Positions 1-8,146 are shown, counted from the first letter of the stretch. The stretch is DNA of 64,000 nt from Clostridium sp. 12(A) (GCA_000526575.1 JAGI01000002.1:2651501-2715500), one strand, 5' to 3'. Translations and numbers: made by a program. The notes: generated by a model from the letters alone, not told the origin.

Positions 1-1324
1 CAAGGGTGCCGCTTGTGCTGTCAAGGCGTACTTCAATCTTGCCGCCGGAAGTGGAGGCCACATTGGCCTTAAAGCTTCTTGCTCCCTGGGAGCCAAAATC
101 AACGTTTCCTAATCCAATCCAGTCCCCGTTATTAATTCCGGTTACGTTCTGGTTGTAGGAAGGACCGCCAGATGCATAGCATCGTTCAGTTAAAATTCCT
201 CCGTTCCAGCCAATGGTCTCTGCTTCCACCCTCTGATATGGGTTTAAGTTGGAAAGCTGTGCCACGCCAGCATAATCAGCTGCTACCTCACGAATGCTTC
301 CATCGCTGTTATGAATCAGCTTGTTAATGTGAGGGGAACGGTATCCTTTTCCAGAGCCGTATAAGGCCTGGCTCACAGTCTGTGCATGGTAAACCACATA
401 CCATTGGTTCTTAAACTGGAATACGCAGTGGTGGTTATTGCCTCCTGACCGGAAGAATACGCCCGGATTTTTCAAAAAATGGCCTGCGTAGGTAAATGGT
501 CCCATTGGGTTTTTGCTGGTCATATATCCGATTTCACCTGCAGGCTTGTCTGACGGGTGAGTGCCGGAGAAGTTGATACAGTAGGAGTAGTAGTAAACCC
601 CGTTGTACTTATGCATTCCCGAATCTTCAAACATAAAGGGTGCATCAATGGTAGAGGCACTTCCCACAACGCTGATCATATCACCGCCTAAACGAAGCAC
701 TCTGGCCGTTTTGGGATTTGCCTGCTGTGCCTGTGTTGGCCTTGGATCTCCAGGAATTCCGCCGCCGCAGTATAAGTATCCTGTTCCATCGTTGTCAATG
801 AATACCGCAGGATCAAACAGCCATACAACTCCAGGCATACCAGGTGTGTTGGTTGTTACCAGAGCTCTGCCTAAAGGATCGCTCCACGGTCCGATGGGGC
901 TGTCTGCAGTCAGTACACCAATTCCAGCGCCTCCGTTTGCAAAGTAAAGGAAGAACTTATCCTTACCGTTGATATTTTTTACTGCCGCCGCAGGTGCCCA
1001 GGAATTACCTGCCCATTTCGCTATACCTTGTCCCCCATTTAAGCCGTTTGCCCCAGCTACAGGAATTGCTCCATGATCGGTCCAGTTTACCATGTCCTCA
1101 GAAGATATGACAAAAATACTCTTTAAATTCGCAAAGCTATTGTCCTTAATCGTACCATTGCTGTTGTACTCATAATTGTCGCTGGACATGTAGATGTAAA
1201 CCCTGCCGTTGTAAGTCAGTGCATAGGGATCGGCTCCCAAATGATGGTCAATGAGTGGGTTAGAATTCCCCACTGATTTTGCAATTGTTGATTTTGCAGC
1301 AAGCATAGCTTTTTCATTACCCAT
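1..1324 (-). CDS. GH43 arabinofuranosidase/xylosidase with CBM6-like module (C-terminus cut by window)
   Basis: Reads as a five-bladed beta-propeller GH43 enzyme, probably an arabinoxylan arabinofuranohydrolase that removes side chains from xylan. Seen: an N-terminal GADPYAL block with the likely catalytic Asp near residue 32, a second block LFDPAVFIDNDGTGYLY, and an EDSG block consistent with the general-acid Glu. After about residue 375 a YQRVEAETI segment starts what looks like a CBM6 carbohydrate-binding module, and the frame is still open at the window edge. The start at 1324 has AGGAGG 10 bases upstream. No signal peptide is visible, which is odd for a xylan enzyme, so it may be intracellular or exported otherwise. 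The family is clear; the exact substrate is inferred. Confidence 0.85.
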   Translation of the reverse strand, partial: MGNEKAMLAAKSTIAKSVGNSNPLIDHHLGADPYALTYNGRVYIYMSSDNYEYNSNGTIKDNSFANLKSIFVISSEDMVNWTDHGAIPVAGANGLNGGQGIAKWAGNSWAPAAAVKNINGKDKFFLYFANGGAGIGVLTADSPIGPWSDPLGRALVTTNTPGMPGVVWLFDPAVFIDNDGTGYLYCGGGIPGDPRPTQAQQANPKTARVLRLGGDMISVVGSASTIDAPFMFEDSGMHKYNGVYYYSYCINFSGTHPSDKPAGEIGYMTSKNPMGPFTYAGHFLKNPGVFFRSGGNNHHCVFQFKNQWYVVYHAQTVSQALYGSGKGYRSPHINKLIHNSDGSIREVAADYAGVAQLSNLNPYQRVEAETIGWNGGILTERCYASGGPSYNQNVTGINNGDWIGLGNVDFGSQGARSFKANVASTSGGKIEVRLDSTSGTL

Positions 1325-1539
1325 AAAATAATTACCTCCTGTTTTTTCTTCTCCATTTGATTTTTTTCATTTTTTTGTTCACCGGAAACGTGTTATTTTT
1401 CATCGCTTCTTTTGGTGATAGGCGGCATTTTGGTTCTCCCTGCCGGCTCGAAAGAGAACCTATACTTTTATATGCCATTGTTTTAGCTTCGGTTACCTTT
1501 TACTTTTTAGATTTGCAAGTCTATACTATATAAAGATAA

Positions 1540-1610
1540 TTAAGAGAGATTTGTAAACGGGAAAATAAAATAATTTATATCTGTTTTAAGAACCGTAGAA
1601 TCTCTCTTAA
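1540..1610. repeat. 12-bp inverted repeat in divergent intergenic region
   Basis: TTAAGAGAGATT at 1540-1551 and its exact reverse complement at 1599-1610 are separated by 47 AT-rich bases. They lie in the 475-base gap between the minus-strand GH43 gene and the plus-strand muramidase gene. The arms are too far apart for a normal intrinsic terminator and could be paired operator half-sites. No regulator gene is adjacent. Confidence 0.5.
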
Positions 1611-1659
1611 ATGCTATTTCAGACTCTAGTATTAATCATAGGCGTTTCCATTTATATTA

Positions 1660-1706
1660 CAAGATTCTTTAATATAGAAGTAATCCGGTCAAACTTTAGA
1701 ATCTTG
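1660..1706. repeat. 9-bp inverted repeat, second in the same gap
   Basis: CAAGATTCT at 1660-1668 is repeated inverted as AGAATCTTG at 1698-1706. The core AGAATC resembles the arms of the repeat at 1540-1610, so the two pairs may belong to one regulatory array upstream of the muramidase gene. The rest of the gap at 1325-1799 is AT-rich, and no coding segment was recognised in it. Confidence 0.45.
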
Positions 1707-1799
1707 ATGGGAAACACATTTTAGTTTACAATTTGGAAAAAATCTTCTTTGTATTGAATGAGTTTGCAAATTCAATAAAATATAAAAGGAGATACGATT

Positions 1800-2684
1800 A
1801 TGGCAGATTATGATAACTCAAGGTATACATATGCCCAGGTACTGGCAGGTACCGGCTATTACATGAAGGATGATAAGCTTCGATACAGCGCAGGTGTTAA
1901 GACCATGCAGACAAAATTAAATACTGCTGGTTACGATAGCGGTACTCCTGATGGAAAATTCGGTGGCGGTACCGATACAGCAGTAAAAAGCTTTCAACGA
2001 GCTAAAAGTTTAACCGTAGATGGAAAGGCAGGAAAGGCCACCCTAACCGAACTTGATAAGACAGCAAGCGGTGGAGGAAATGCAAGTGCAGAAGCAAAGA
2101 ATTTAAAGAAAAAATTCGGATCTATCATTTCTTCTTTCGCCTCCAAAAATTCCATTGGCGAGGATGTATTGGGCGGTTTTATTCTTACGGAATCCTCAGG
2201 ATCTGGTTTTGTAGATGGAGCACTGAAAATACGGTTTGAAAATCATATTTTCTTAAAAGCAGTTCCCAGTGCTTCCACTACCTTTAAGGTTGAGGATAAA
2301 GTTCATTACTATAAAAAGAATGGTCAGTGGTACAAGACACATACCGGTAAGCAGACCAGCGAGTATGAGGCATTTAACCTTGCTAAAAATATAAGTGAGA
2401 ATTATGCATATTATTCCATCAGCATGGGACTTCCTCAGATTATGGGCTTCAATCATAAAGTTACAGGCTATGATACACCAAAGGCTATGTTTACTGGATT
2501 TAGCAAAAGTGAAGACAAACAGATGGAAGGCTTTTGCACCTTTATTGTAAATTACAGCAGTGGAAGTCTATTAAAAGCCTGCCAGTCACGTGATTTCACA
2601 AAAATGGGACAGATCTACAATGGGGATGGAAGCACTTACGGACCTAAGTTAAAGGCTAACGCAGCTGATTATGCAAAGGCATAA
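1800..2684 (+). CDS. Peptidoglycan-binding N-acetylmuramidase (DUF3380-type)
   Basis: 294 residues. Residues about 30-88 form a PG_binding_1 repeat (MQTKLNTAGYDSGTPDGKFG followed by AVKSFQRAKSLTVDGKAG). Residues about 100-290 match the N-acetylmuramidase (DUF3380) fold, with TESSGSGF, LKIRFENHIF (likely catalytic Glu) and SMGLPQIMGFNH. It should cleave peptidoglycan glycan strands. No signal peptide, membrane segment or lipobox is present, so it resembles a phage endolysin or an intracellular lysozyme needing an export or lysis partner; none is adjacent. The start has AAAGGAG 8 bases upstream. It appears monocistronic and ends before a strong bidirectional hairpin. The enzyme class is fairly secure; the cellular role is unknown. 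Confidence 0.8.
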   Translation: MADYDNSRYTYAQVLAGTGYYMKDDKLRYSAGVKTMQTKLNTAGYDSGTPDGKFGGGTDTAVKSFQRAKSLTVDGKAGKATLTELDKTASGGGNASAEAKNLKKKFGSIISSFASKNSIGEDVLGGFILTESSGSGFVDGALKIRFENHIFLKAVPSASTTFKVEDKVHYYKKNGQWYKTHTGKQTSEYEAFNLAKNISENYAYYSISMGLPQIMGFNHKVTGYDTPKAMFTGFSKSEDKQMEGFCTFIVNYSSGSLLKACQSRDFTKMGQIYNGDGSTYGPKLKANAADYAKA

Positions 2685-2746
2685 CCTGGCTAAGGCAGAC
2701 CGCGAGGGATTTAAAGACTTAGGTGGTATCTGACTCTGTTAAAATG

Positions 2747-2794
2747 AAGCACACAAAAACACGCCTTCTCTTCAAGGCGTGTTTTTGTGTGCTT
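2747..2794. terminator. Bidirectional intrinsic terminator
   Basis: A perfect 21-bp stem (2747-2767 with 2774-2794) closes a 6-base loop. It contains an A-run in one arm and a T-run in the other, so it can end transcription of the muramidase (+) and of the lipoprotein gene (-). Confidence 0.85.
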
Positions 2795-2838
2795 CCAATA
2801 TTAATAAATTCCAATCGCAGATTCTCTATGCGATACAG

Positions 2839-3498
2839 TTACTTATTTTTCAGATATTCATAAACATTGTTAATTGTTAAGTTGTTTTCCTCCATATGGT
2901 CAGTGATATCCTGCATCAGATCTTTAGCAAGAATAAATTTCTTTCCATCTGCCAGAAAAATTCTAACCCTTGGACGAGGTTCCATGCCCTGAGGCCCCGC
3001 ACCTGTAATGTAGTTTATAATAACAATTACATCCTTTAGATTGTCATGATTCACGTCACGAAATCCCACGGACGCTACGCTGTCAAAAAGGCCTCCAAAT
3101 TCATCGGTTTTGTTATTTTCTCCTAAAAACGGAAACTCATATACTACCTTTTTATCCTTCATCAAATAAAAGGTGACATCTTCAAAATCAGCACCTGGAT
3201 CTGGCCCATACGTTACAAAAGTGACATTTCCCCAGTCATTTAAGTCCACCGGGAAGGTTTGATCTTTAACGATACGATCTTCAGCCAAAGTTACATTTAG
3301 AACAGCTTCTGAAAAATCTTTAGATTCTTTTTGAGTTTCACTTTCCTCATTCTGCTGAGTCGTGGACTCTATCTTGATTGAACCCTGACTTGAACTTTTT
3401 GCTGCCTCTGTGACGGCTTCCGATTGTGCTTTCTGACAACCTGAGATCAGACACAGGCTTACTACTGCTGTTACCAATAAAACTGCTTTCCTTTTCAT
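2839..3498 (-). CDS. Secreted lipoprotein with FG-GAP/VCBS-like Ca-loop
   Basis: 219 residues with a classic lipoprotein signal: positive MKRK, a hydrophobic core and the lipobox LISGC at residue 21. It should be anchored on the outer face of the membrane. An E/T/S-rich linker follows to about residue 65. Near residues 150-165 DVNHDNLKDVIV looks like the calcium-binding loop of FG-GAP/VCBS repeat proteins. No enzyme motif is visible. The start has a GGGGG ribosome site 8 bases upstream. It converges with the muramidase gene and shares its terminator. Function unknown. Confidence 0.7.
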   Translation of the reverse strand: MKRKAVLLVTAVVSLCLISGCQKAQSEAVTEAAKSSSQGSIKIESTTQQNEESETQKESKDFSEAVLNVTLAEDRIVKDQTFPVDLNDWGNVTFVTYGPDPGADFEDVTFYLMKDKKVVYEFPFLGENNKTDEFGGLFDSVASVGFRDVNHDNLKDVIVIINYITGAGPQGMEPRPRVRIFLADGKKFILAKDLMQDITDHMEENNLTINNVYEYLKNK

Positions 3499-3556
3499 TC
3501 TGTTGCCCCCTAAAACATATTTATTTATATATCTTTTTCATTATATCATATCTTTT

Positions 3557-3584
3557 TTGTCTTGTGTTTACAGACTTATATAAG
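3557..3584 (+). promoter_or_regulatory. Candidate promoter for CAT-like gene
   Basis: TTGTCT at 3557-3562 and TATAAG at 3579-3584 are spaced 16 bases apart, upstream of the plus-strand acetyltransferase gene. The match is moderate. Confidence 0.4.
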
Positions 3585-3704
3585 AATCAGGCGGGCTATG
3601 AACATCGGACTCTACGAAGCGTTTATTGTCAGCACTTTTGGGGGGCATTATAATTGGAACGAAGCCATTCGATTCTACGTAATGCTTATGAGGAGATAAA
3701 AGCA

Positions 3705-4370
3705 ATGGAAAATAACAAATTTACCCCTTTGGATTTACAATCCTGGTCAAGAGGCCAGATGTTTTATTATTTTACCCAGATGGCGCCTACCGGGTTTTCA
3801 CTGACAGCCACTTTAGATATCACGATTATGAAAAAAGCATTGGAAGAGCGTCAGTTCAAATTCTTTCCTGCCTTTGTATGGGCAGTAACCACAATATTAA
3901 ATCAGCACATGGAATTTAAGATTGCAATTAAGGATGAGATACTTGGCTACTGGAATACTCTTACCCCACTGTATCCAACCTTTCATGAAGATAATAAAAC
4001 CATTTCTCAGATATGGACACCTTATTCCAGCGTATTTAAAGATTTTTATTCCGGATACCTGGACAATGAAAAAGAGTACGGCGATCATCGTGGAGTACTG
4101 GCTCAGCCAGTTTCCTCTCTTCCAGCGAACTGCTATTCCGTGTCTTGTCTGCCATGGATCGATTTTCAACATTTTTCCCTCCACAGCTATGAAAACAAGC
4201 CATATTATTTCCCAACCATTGAAGGAGGTAAATTTACCGCCAACGGGGACAAAGTTACTATGCCGATTTCCATATCGGTACATCATGCCACAACAGACGG
4301 CTGGCATGTAAAATGCTTTTTAGAGGAGCTGCAGGCTTTGATGAATGAGCCTCTAACATGGTTGGATTGA
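3705..4370 (+). CDS. CatA-like chloramphenicol O-acetyltransferase family protein
   Basis: The 221-residue product matches the size of CAT trimers (about 215-220). The signature HHATTDGWH near residues 193-201 corresponds to the catalytic HHAVCDGFH of CAT, with the equivalents of His195 (H194) and Asp199 (D198) retained. It should transfer acetyl from acetyl-CoA to a hydroxyl group; chloramphenicol is the classical substrate but is not proven here. The start at 3705 is preferred because AGGAG lies 10 bases upstream. An in-frame TTG at 3654 would add 17 residues atypical for the family. It is monocistronic and converges with the EFR1 gene. The position usually held by Cys in the motif is Thr, seen in divergent or xenobiotic-type members. 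Confidence 0.75.
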   Translation: MENNKFTPLDLQSWSRGQMFYYFTQMAPTGFSLTATLDITIMKKALEERQFKFFPAFVWAVTTILNQHMEFKIAIKDEILGYWNTLTPLYPTFHEDNKTISQIWTPYSSVFKDFYSGYLDNEKEYGDHRGVLAQPVSSLPANCYSVSCLPWIDFQHFSLHSYENKPYYFPTIEGGKFTANGDKVTMPISISVHHATTDGWHVKCFLEELQALMNEPLTWLD

Positions 4371-4403
4371 TTGATTTAATGAATGATTTATTCTTTTGCC
4401 ATC

Positions 4404-5159
4404 TTAAGCCTGCTGTCTGTACTGATATCTCTCCCTTTTCTCTGTAAATCTTCCGTACTGAACAGCCTTCTGCCTGCATCCGTGCAGGCAGCTCAGGCAA
4501 AAGGTACAGTCTTCTTTCCATACAGGCTTTCCATCTACCATTTTAATGGTATTGCAGGGGCAGTTCCGTTCGCATTGTCTGCATCCGTTGCATGACTGAG
4601 TCACGAAGAATTTTTTCGTGTGATCAGTCCTTCGATAAGCGTATCCCGTAAGTGGAGATACAAACGCCAGACTTCCTTTATTTATCTTCTGGATATGTTC
4701 TTTCTTTACAATCAAAGATAAGACGTTTTCAATCTCAGCTTCGGCATTCTTTAAAAGACTAATTTGCTTTTCTCTGCTTACGATGTCATATCCAACCACG
4801 TAATTATCTACCATCTTGACGCCAAACGCTGCATCCAGCTTTAACTGTTTTTCTTCCAACATATTTTTAAGCCGGTCCATGATACCTCCTGCGGAGAAAC
4901 CATAGGAAGCGATGGCATATACATATTGACCCCTATAATCAGATAGACGAAGGTGTTTTATAAAGCGTTCCACCATCGTAGGAAGCGTGTACCAATAAAC
5001 AGGAAATACAAATCCAATGGACTCCTGCTCCCCAATTTCATAGGTTATGTCCTCCTTTAACCTGGATTTACTCATGAAAACCAGGCTGTCCCCTGTTTCT
5101 TTTGACACTTTCTCCGCTATATGTTTAGAATTACCTGTCCCACTAAAATAAAATATCAT
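4404..5159 (-). CDS. EFR1 family flavodoxin-ferredoxin fusion
   Basis: About 251 residues. The N-terminus MIFYFSGTGNSKH is the FMN-phosphate loop of a flavodoxin fold. The C-terminus carries two 4Fe-4S motifs, CNGCRQCERNCP and CTFCLSCLHGC. This makes it a soluble electron carrier of the EFR1 (flavodoxin/ferrodoxin) type common in Clostridia. The start is placed at 5159, 1 base after the stop of the preceding gene, with GGAAGG about 9 bases upstream; a GTG 21 bases earlier would overlap that gene. It is the last gene of a MarR-led operon (5884 to 4404), which suggests induction by a MarR ligand. The redox partner is unknown. Confidence 0.85.
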   Translation of the reverse strand: MIFYFSGTGNSKHIAEKVSKETGDSLVFMSKSRLKEDITYEIGEQESIGFVFPVYWYTLPTMVERFIKHLRLSDYRGQYVYAIASYGFSAGGIMDRLKNMLEEKQLKLDAAFGVKMVDNYVVGYDIVSREKQISLLKNAEAEIENVLSLIVKKEHIQKINKGSLAFVSPLTGYAYRRTDHTKKFFVTQSCNGCRQCERNCPCNTIKMVDGKPVWKEDCTFCLSCLHGCRQKAVQYGRFTEKRERYQYRQQA

Positions 5160-5160
5160 C

Positions 5161-5439
5161 CTAATTTTCCTTCCTGCCACCCTTTATGCATGTGATTAGG
5201 CTCTTAATATGAAAAGACTTTTTGATTTTCAAAGCTACCTCCCGGCCAATCATCAAGCCGCCTATCCAGAAAAAGATTTCGCTGACCACCATCATAGTTC
5301 CAGTAACCGCTGCTTTTAATGCAGGCGAACATGGAAGGCAGAGATTAAATGGCATGATGAAATATAGAACAAAGGACATGGTAATTAAACTGATAGCGAT
5401 TTTATCTCTCTTTTTCTTAATTAATTTCCTTAGATCCAA
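5161..5439 (-). CDS. Small two-helix membrane protein (transporter suffix domain-like)
   Basis: 92 residues with two hydrophobic segments (about 15-35 and 45-68) separated by LCLPCSPALKAA and ending in a basic tail. The pattern resembles the 'transporter suffix domain' small proteins found next to or fused to transporters. Its start overlaps the end of the MarR gene by 23 bases and its stop is 1 base from the EFR1 start, so the three genes are co-transcribed and probably translationally coupled. Function unknown; family call moderate. Confidence 0.6.
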   Translation of the reverse strand: MDLRKLIKKKRDKIAISLITMSFVLYFIMPFNLCLPCSPALKAAVTGTMMVVSEIFFWIGGLMIGREVALKIKKSFHIKSLITCIKGGRKEN

Positions 5440-5884
5440 CGGCTCTCTCCTCCAGCTTTTCCACTAACTTTGATATCATGCGGTCCATAACTTCCAGTTC
5501 CTTTTCATCTTCTGCAATCTCTTCCATGGTATCTGATACCCATTGATAAACAGCCTGATCTCCCTGTAAAATGCTTTTTCCCTTTTTCGAAAGCTCAACA
5601 TAAAAGACCCTCTTGTCTTCTTCAGACTGCATTTTCTTAATTAAATCCAGATTCAGAAGCTTTCTGATGATGACAGAAACTGCAGGCTTTGTTAATGACA
5701 AGGCTTCTGCAATCTGGGTAAGGTTGGGCATTTGAAGGGAATGAATCACCATTAAATAATAATAGTCGTTATTGGAAAACTTATTGATTTCATCTTCCTT
5801 CATTACTGTATTTAGATTCCGGATACATTCCTGCCATAACATATTTACTAAAGCAGATAGCTTTTCTTGCATTCTCTTCTCCAA
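5417..5884 (-). CDS. MarR family transcriptional regulator
   Basis: 155 residues with a winged helix-turn-helix at about 55-115: LTQIAEALSLTKPAVSVIIR is the recognition helix region, and DKRVFYVELSKKG is the wing and following strand. A C-terminal dimerisation helix pair follows. It is the first gene of the operon with the small membrane protein and EFR1 genes. A near-palindromic AT-rich box directly upstream (5896-5917) is the probable autoregulatory operator. GGAG sits 6 bases before the start. The inducing ligand cannot be read from the sequence. Confidence 0.88.
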   Translation of the reverse strand: MEKRMQEKLSALVNMLWQECIRNLNTVMKEDEINKFSNNDYYYLMVIHSLQMPNLTQIAEALSLTKPAVSVIIRKLLNLDLIKKMQSEEDKRVFYVELSKKGKSILQGDQAVYQWVSDTMEEIAEDEKELEVMDRMISKLVEKLEERAVGSKEIN

Positions 5885-5895
5885 TCACCGATATA

Positions 5896-5917
5896 TTAAT
5901 TAAAATAATTTAATTAA
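5896..5917. promoter_or_regulatory. Putative MarR operator
   Basis: This 22-bp near-palindrome has arms TTAATTAA and TTAATTAA with only central mismatches. It lies 12 bases upstream of the MarR start, and a second related half-site pattern continues to about 5933. The position suits repression of the MarR/EFR1 operon. Confidence 0.6.
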
Positions 5918-5940
5918 ATTTATTTAACTAAATTACCATA

Positions 5941-5972
5941 AGAAAAACGTGCTGTCAATAGCACGTTTTTCT
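5941..5972 (-). terminator. Intrinsic terminator of the GNAT/AraC unit
   Basis: The 13-bp stem AGAAAAACGTGCT with its complement closes a 6-base loop and carries T-runs, 14 bases after the GNAT stop. It is symmetrical and may also act on the opposite strand. Confidence 0.75.
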
Positions 5973-5985
5973 ATCATCTCTTTTC

Positions 5986-6540
5986 TTAATCAGTACTCAG
6001 CCTGGAATACACTTCCAGATCAACGATGCCAAGGCCCTTCCAGTATTGCGCTTGTCTTAAAACTCCTTCTTTCCTGAATTGGCTTTTTAACAAGACCCGC
6101 TTTGATTTTTCATTGGCAGGCATTACAAAGGCCTGAATCCGGTTGATTCCTATGGTGTGGAACAAATAGTCCGCCATGGCATTCACTGCCTGGGTTGCAA
6201 TGCCTTTCCCCCAGTAAGCTTCATTCAAACGATACCCCACGGTAATCATATTGACCTTCTCATCATAATCAAACATTTCTGCCACTCCAACAATCCTTTC
6301 AGGTGCTTCCCTAAGGCAGATTCCTAAAAATATCACTTTTTTCTTCCCAAAATCCCGTTGAAAATGGCCGATCATATTCAGAACCGTTGCTTTGTTCTTT
6401 TTTACATCTCCTGGAATATAAGTAAATACATTTTCATTGTTATAGATTTCAAACAACCCATCTAAATCCATTTCTTCGATTTTACGAAGTACCACCCCAT
6501 CTGCAGAAATATGGGGAAACTTCTCATAAGGATTTCCCAT
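5986..6540 (-). CDS. GNAT acetyltransferase (RimJ/RimL-like)
   Basis: 184 residues. LRKIEEMDLDGLFEIYNNE and GYRLNEAYWGKGIATQAVNA show the RimJ/RimL type of GNAT fold with its acetyl-CoA pyrophosphate loop; INRIQAFVMPANEKSKRVL is the typical C-terminal motif. It probably N-acetylates a protein terminus or a small amine. The start at 6540 (MGNPYEKF) has GGGAGAGG 4-5 bases upstream; a start at 6576 would run 22 bases into the AraC gene. It lies 14 bases downstream of the AraC gene and is probably co-transcribed with it. Confidence 0.8.
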   Translation of the reverse strand: MGNPYEKFPHISADGVVLRKIEEMDLDGLFEIYNNENVFTYIPGDVKKNKATVLNMIGHFQRDFGKKKVIFLGICLREAPERIVGVAEMFDYDEKVNMITVGYRLNEAYWGKGIATQAVNAMADYLFHTIGINRIQAFVMPANEKSKRVLLKSQFRKEGVLRQAQYWKGLGIVDLEVYSRLSTD

Positions 6541-6554
6541 TTTACCTCTCCCTG

Positions 6555-7475
6555 TCAAATCTTTTGTTTCATACAAGGCATATGAAAATCAAGAATCAAC
6601 TCATCTGCCCCTTGTTCTAACGGCTCACAAAACCGGCTGACCGTATAAAACTCCAACCAGTAGAAATCGTCATACAGAAGGCTGTATCCATTTTTCTGTA
6701 CCATACTGGCAATGAGAATATATGCGTTATTAATGATTTCATCCAGACTCTTTGCAGCAATCTGTGCTTTTGCAATGGTCCCGCCCTTTATAATTTTTCC
6801 CGTCATACCCTTGGGAATGGGTGTCCCCACTTTAAAATACTTCCCAACGATATACATCTTTCCAAGCCCCGTATCGTCTGCAAAATCAGTCATATACCCA
6901 AGCCCAATACAGTCCTCCATGCCAATATAGTTATCCCTTAACTCATGAAGGACCTTATCAAAGCCCTGCTCCCAGAAAATCCCCCACAGCTCTTTCGTCG
7001 TCACCTTATAATCCCTGCTGCTGATTCCAATGAGGAGCACATCCTCGGTTTCTTCATATTCCAGTCTTTTAATATCCGCCATCACTCGTTTTCCCTCCAG
7101 AACGTAATACGTATCACGATTGGTCATGGAGAGAGGAAATGTAGCATGCTTCAAATAAATCTCCCGGGTAATGCAGGCAGGCGGTACTGTAAACTGCTCT
7201 TTAAATGCCCTTGTAAAGGCAGAACTGTTTTCATACCCCCACTCCATTGCCACCTGGGTTATGCTTTCTTCTTTTCTTAGAAGCATCTCCGCTGATAATG
7301 TTAATCTCCGCCTGCGTACATATGACGAGAGTGAAATATTGCAGATATACGTAAAAATCCGCTGATAAAGCCCAATGGGAATTCCTGTGAGCTTTGCTAT
7401 TTTACTGTAATCCACATTTTTGATATCCTCTTCCAACAGATCAATGACTTTTTGAGTCTGATTGAGTACTTCCAT
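6555..7475 (-). CDS. AraC family regulator with GyrI-like effector domain
   Basis: 306 residues. The N-terminal AraC/XylS HTH pair (about 8-105) includes VAMEWGYENSSAFTRAFKEQ. The C-terminal half (about 130-305) resembles the GyrI/BmrR effector-binding domain that senses drugs or other hydrophobic compounds. A GGGAGGGGGG ribosome site precedes the start. The GNAT gene follows within 14 bases, which suggests regulator and detoxifying acetyltransferase work together. Targets are not visible. Confidence 0.82.
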   Translation of the reverse strand: MEVLNQTQKVIDLLEEDIKNVDYSKIAKLTGIPIGLYQRIFTYICNISLSSYVRRRRLTLSAEMLLRKEESITQVAMEWGYENSSAFTRAFKEQFTVPPACITREIYLKHATFPLSMTNRDTYYVLEGKRVMADIKRLEYEETEDVLLIGISSRDYKVTTKELWGIFWEQGFDKVLHELRDNYIGMEDCIGLGYMTDFADDTGLGKMYIVGKYFKVGTPIPKGMTGKIIKGGTIAKAQIAAKSLDEIINNAYILIASMVQKNGYSLLYDDFYWLEFYTVSRFCEPLEQGADELILDFHMPCMKQKI

Positions 7476-7573
7476 TGGTTTTCCCCCCCTCCCAGATGAT
7501 TATGTCACAGGCGCTTAAAAATTACTTTCCTTTCTTTGTACAACTTCTGCACAAGGAAGAGTTTCGTTTCCCT

Positions 7574-7855
7574 CTAGTCCCCTAAGAGATAATTATTTTC
7601 TTCATTGGCCAGTTCTAAGGTCCTGACCTTACAGGTCTTATAGCCCAATGCCATAAATGGATCTGATTCAGCGATCTTTTTAGCTTCCTCCAGATCTACT
7701 GCAGTAAATACCACCATGCCTCCCGGATAATCGGTAAATGGTCCGCAAAGGACAAGTTTTCCCTGTCTCTTTAATTCCTTTAAATGCTCCACATGCCCTT
7801 TTACGACCTCCTCATTGAGAGGCTTTTGATTCTTCATTAAGTAAACATACACCAT
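7574..7855 (-). CDS. YciI-like protein
   Basis: 93 residues of the YciI/dimeric alpha-beta barrel type: VYVYLMKNQKPL, then LCGPFTDYPGGMVVF and the conserved AESDPFMALG (the Asp-Pro-Phe of the family). Function in the family is uncertain, with possible peroxide or hydrolytic chemistry. The start is placed at 7855 because AAGGAG lies 8 bases upstream; a longer frame to 7891 has no support. It appears monocistronic. Confidence 0.75.
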   Translation of the reverse strand: MVYVYLMKNQKPLNEEVVKGHVEHLKELKRQGKLVLCGPFTDYPGGMVVFTAVDLEEAKKIAESDPFMALGYKTCKVRTLELANEENNYLLGD

Positions 7856-7981
7856 AATGTAAACTCCTTTTCCGCTACATTTTTTTACCAATGGTTTTCT
7901 CAGAAATGAATAGCAAATATTTTTTCAATCATACCACATGTTACATTATCTTTAACACAACTTTTTCTATGGAATGATAAA

Positions 7982-8124
7982 TTCAGACCATTTTCCAGGA
8001 TGACAAGCAACTGGCCTAAGGCCTATTATGGCAGCAATTATCAAAGACTGACCAAGTTAAGGCAAAATACGACCCGGAGAATATCTTTCGCTATCCCCAA
8101 AGCATACCTCCAGCCTGCTTATAG
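7982..8124 (+). pseudogene. C-terminal remnant of berberine-bridge (BBE) FAD oxidase, frameshifted
   Basis: On the plus strand frame 1 reads NWPKAYYGSNYQRLTK. One base further the other frame continues VKAKYDPENIFRYPQSIPPA to a stop at 8122-8124. Joined, this is the conserved C-terminal BBE segment of FAD-linked berberine-type oxidases (WxxAYYGxNYxRLxxVKxKYDPxNxFxxxQSIPP). The break at about 8055 fits loss of a single G (AAGTT for AAG GTT). Nothing of the FAD domain remains upstream. It fills much of the 7856-8214 gap and is a decayed gene end. Confidence 0.75.
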
Positions 8125-8146
8125 GAAAAAAATTAGCTTTAACGAA

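Noticed and set aside
3654-3704. TTG-initiated extension of the CAT-like gene
   Set aside because: Adds 17 residues outside the family alignment, while AGGAG is ideally placed for the ATG at 3705.
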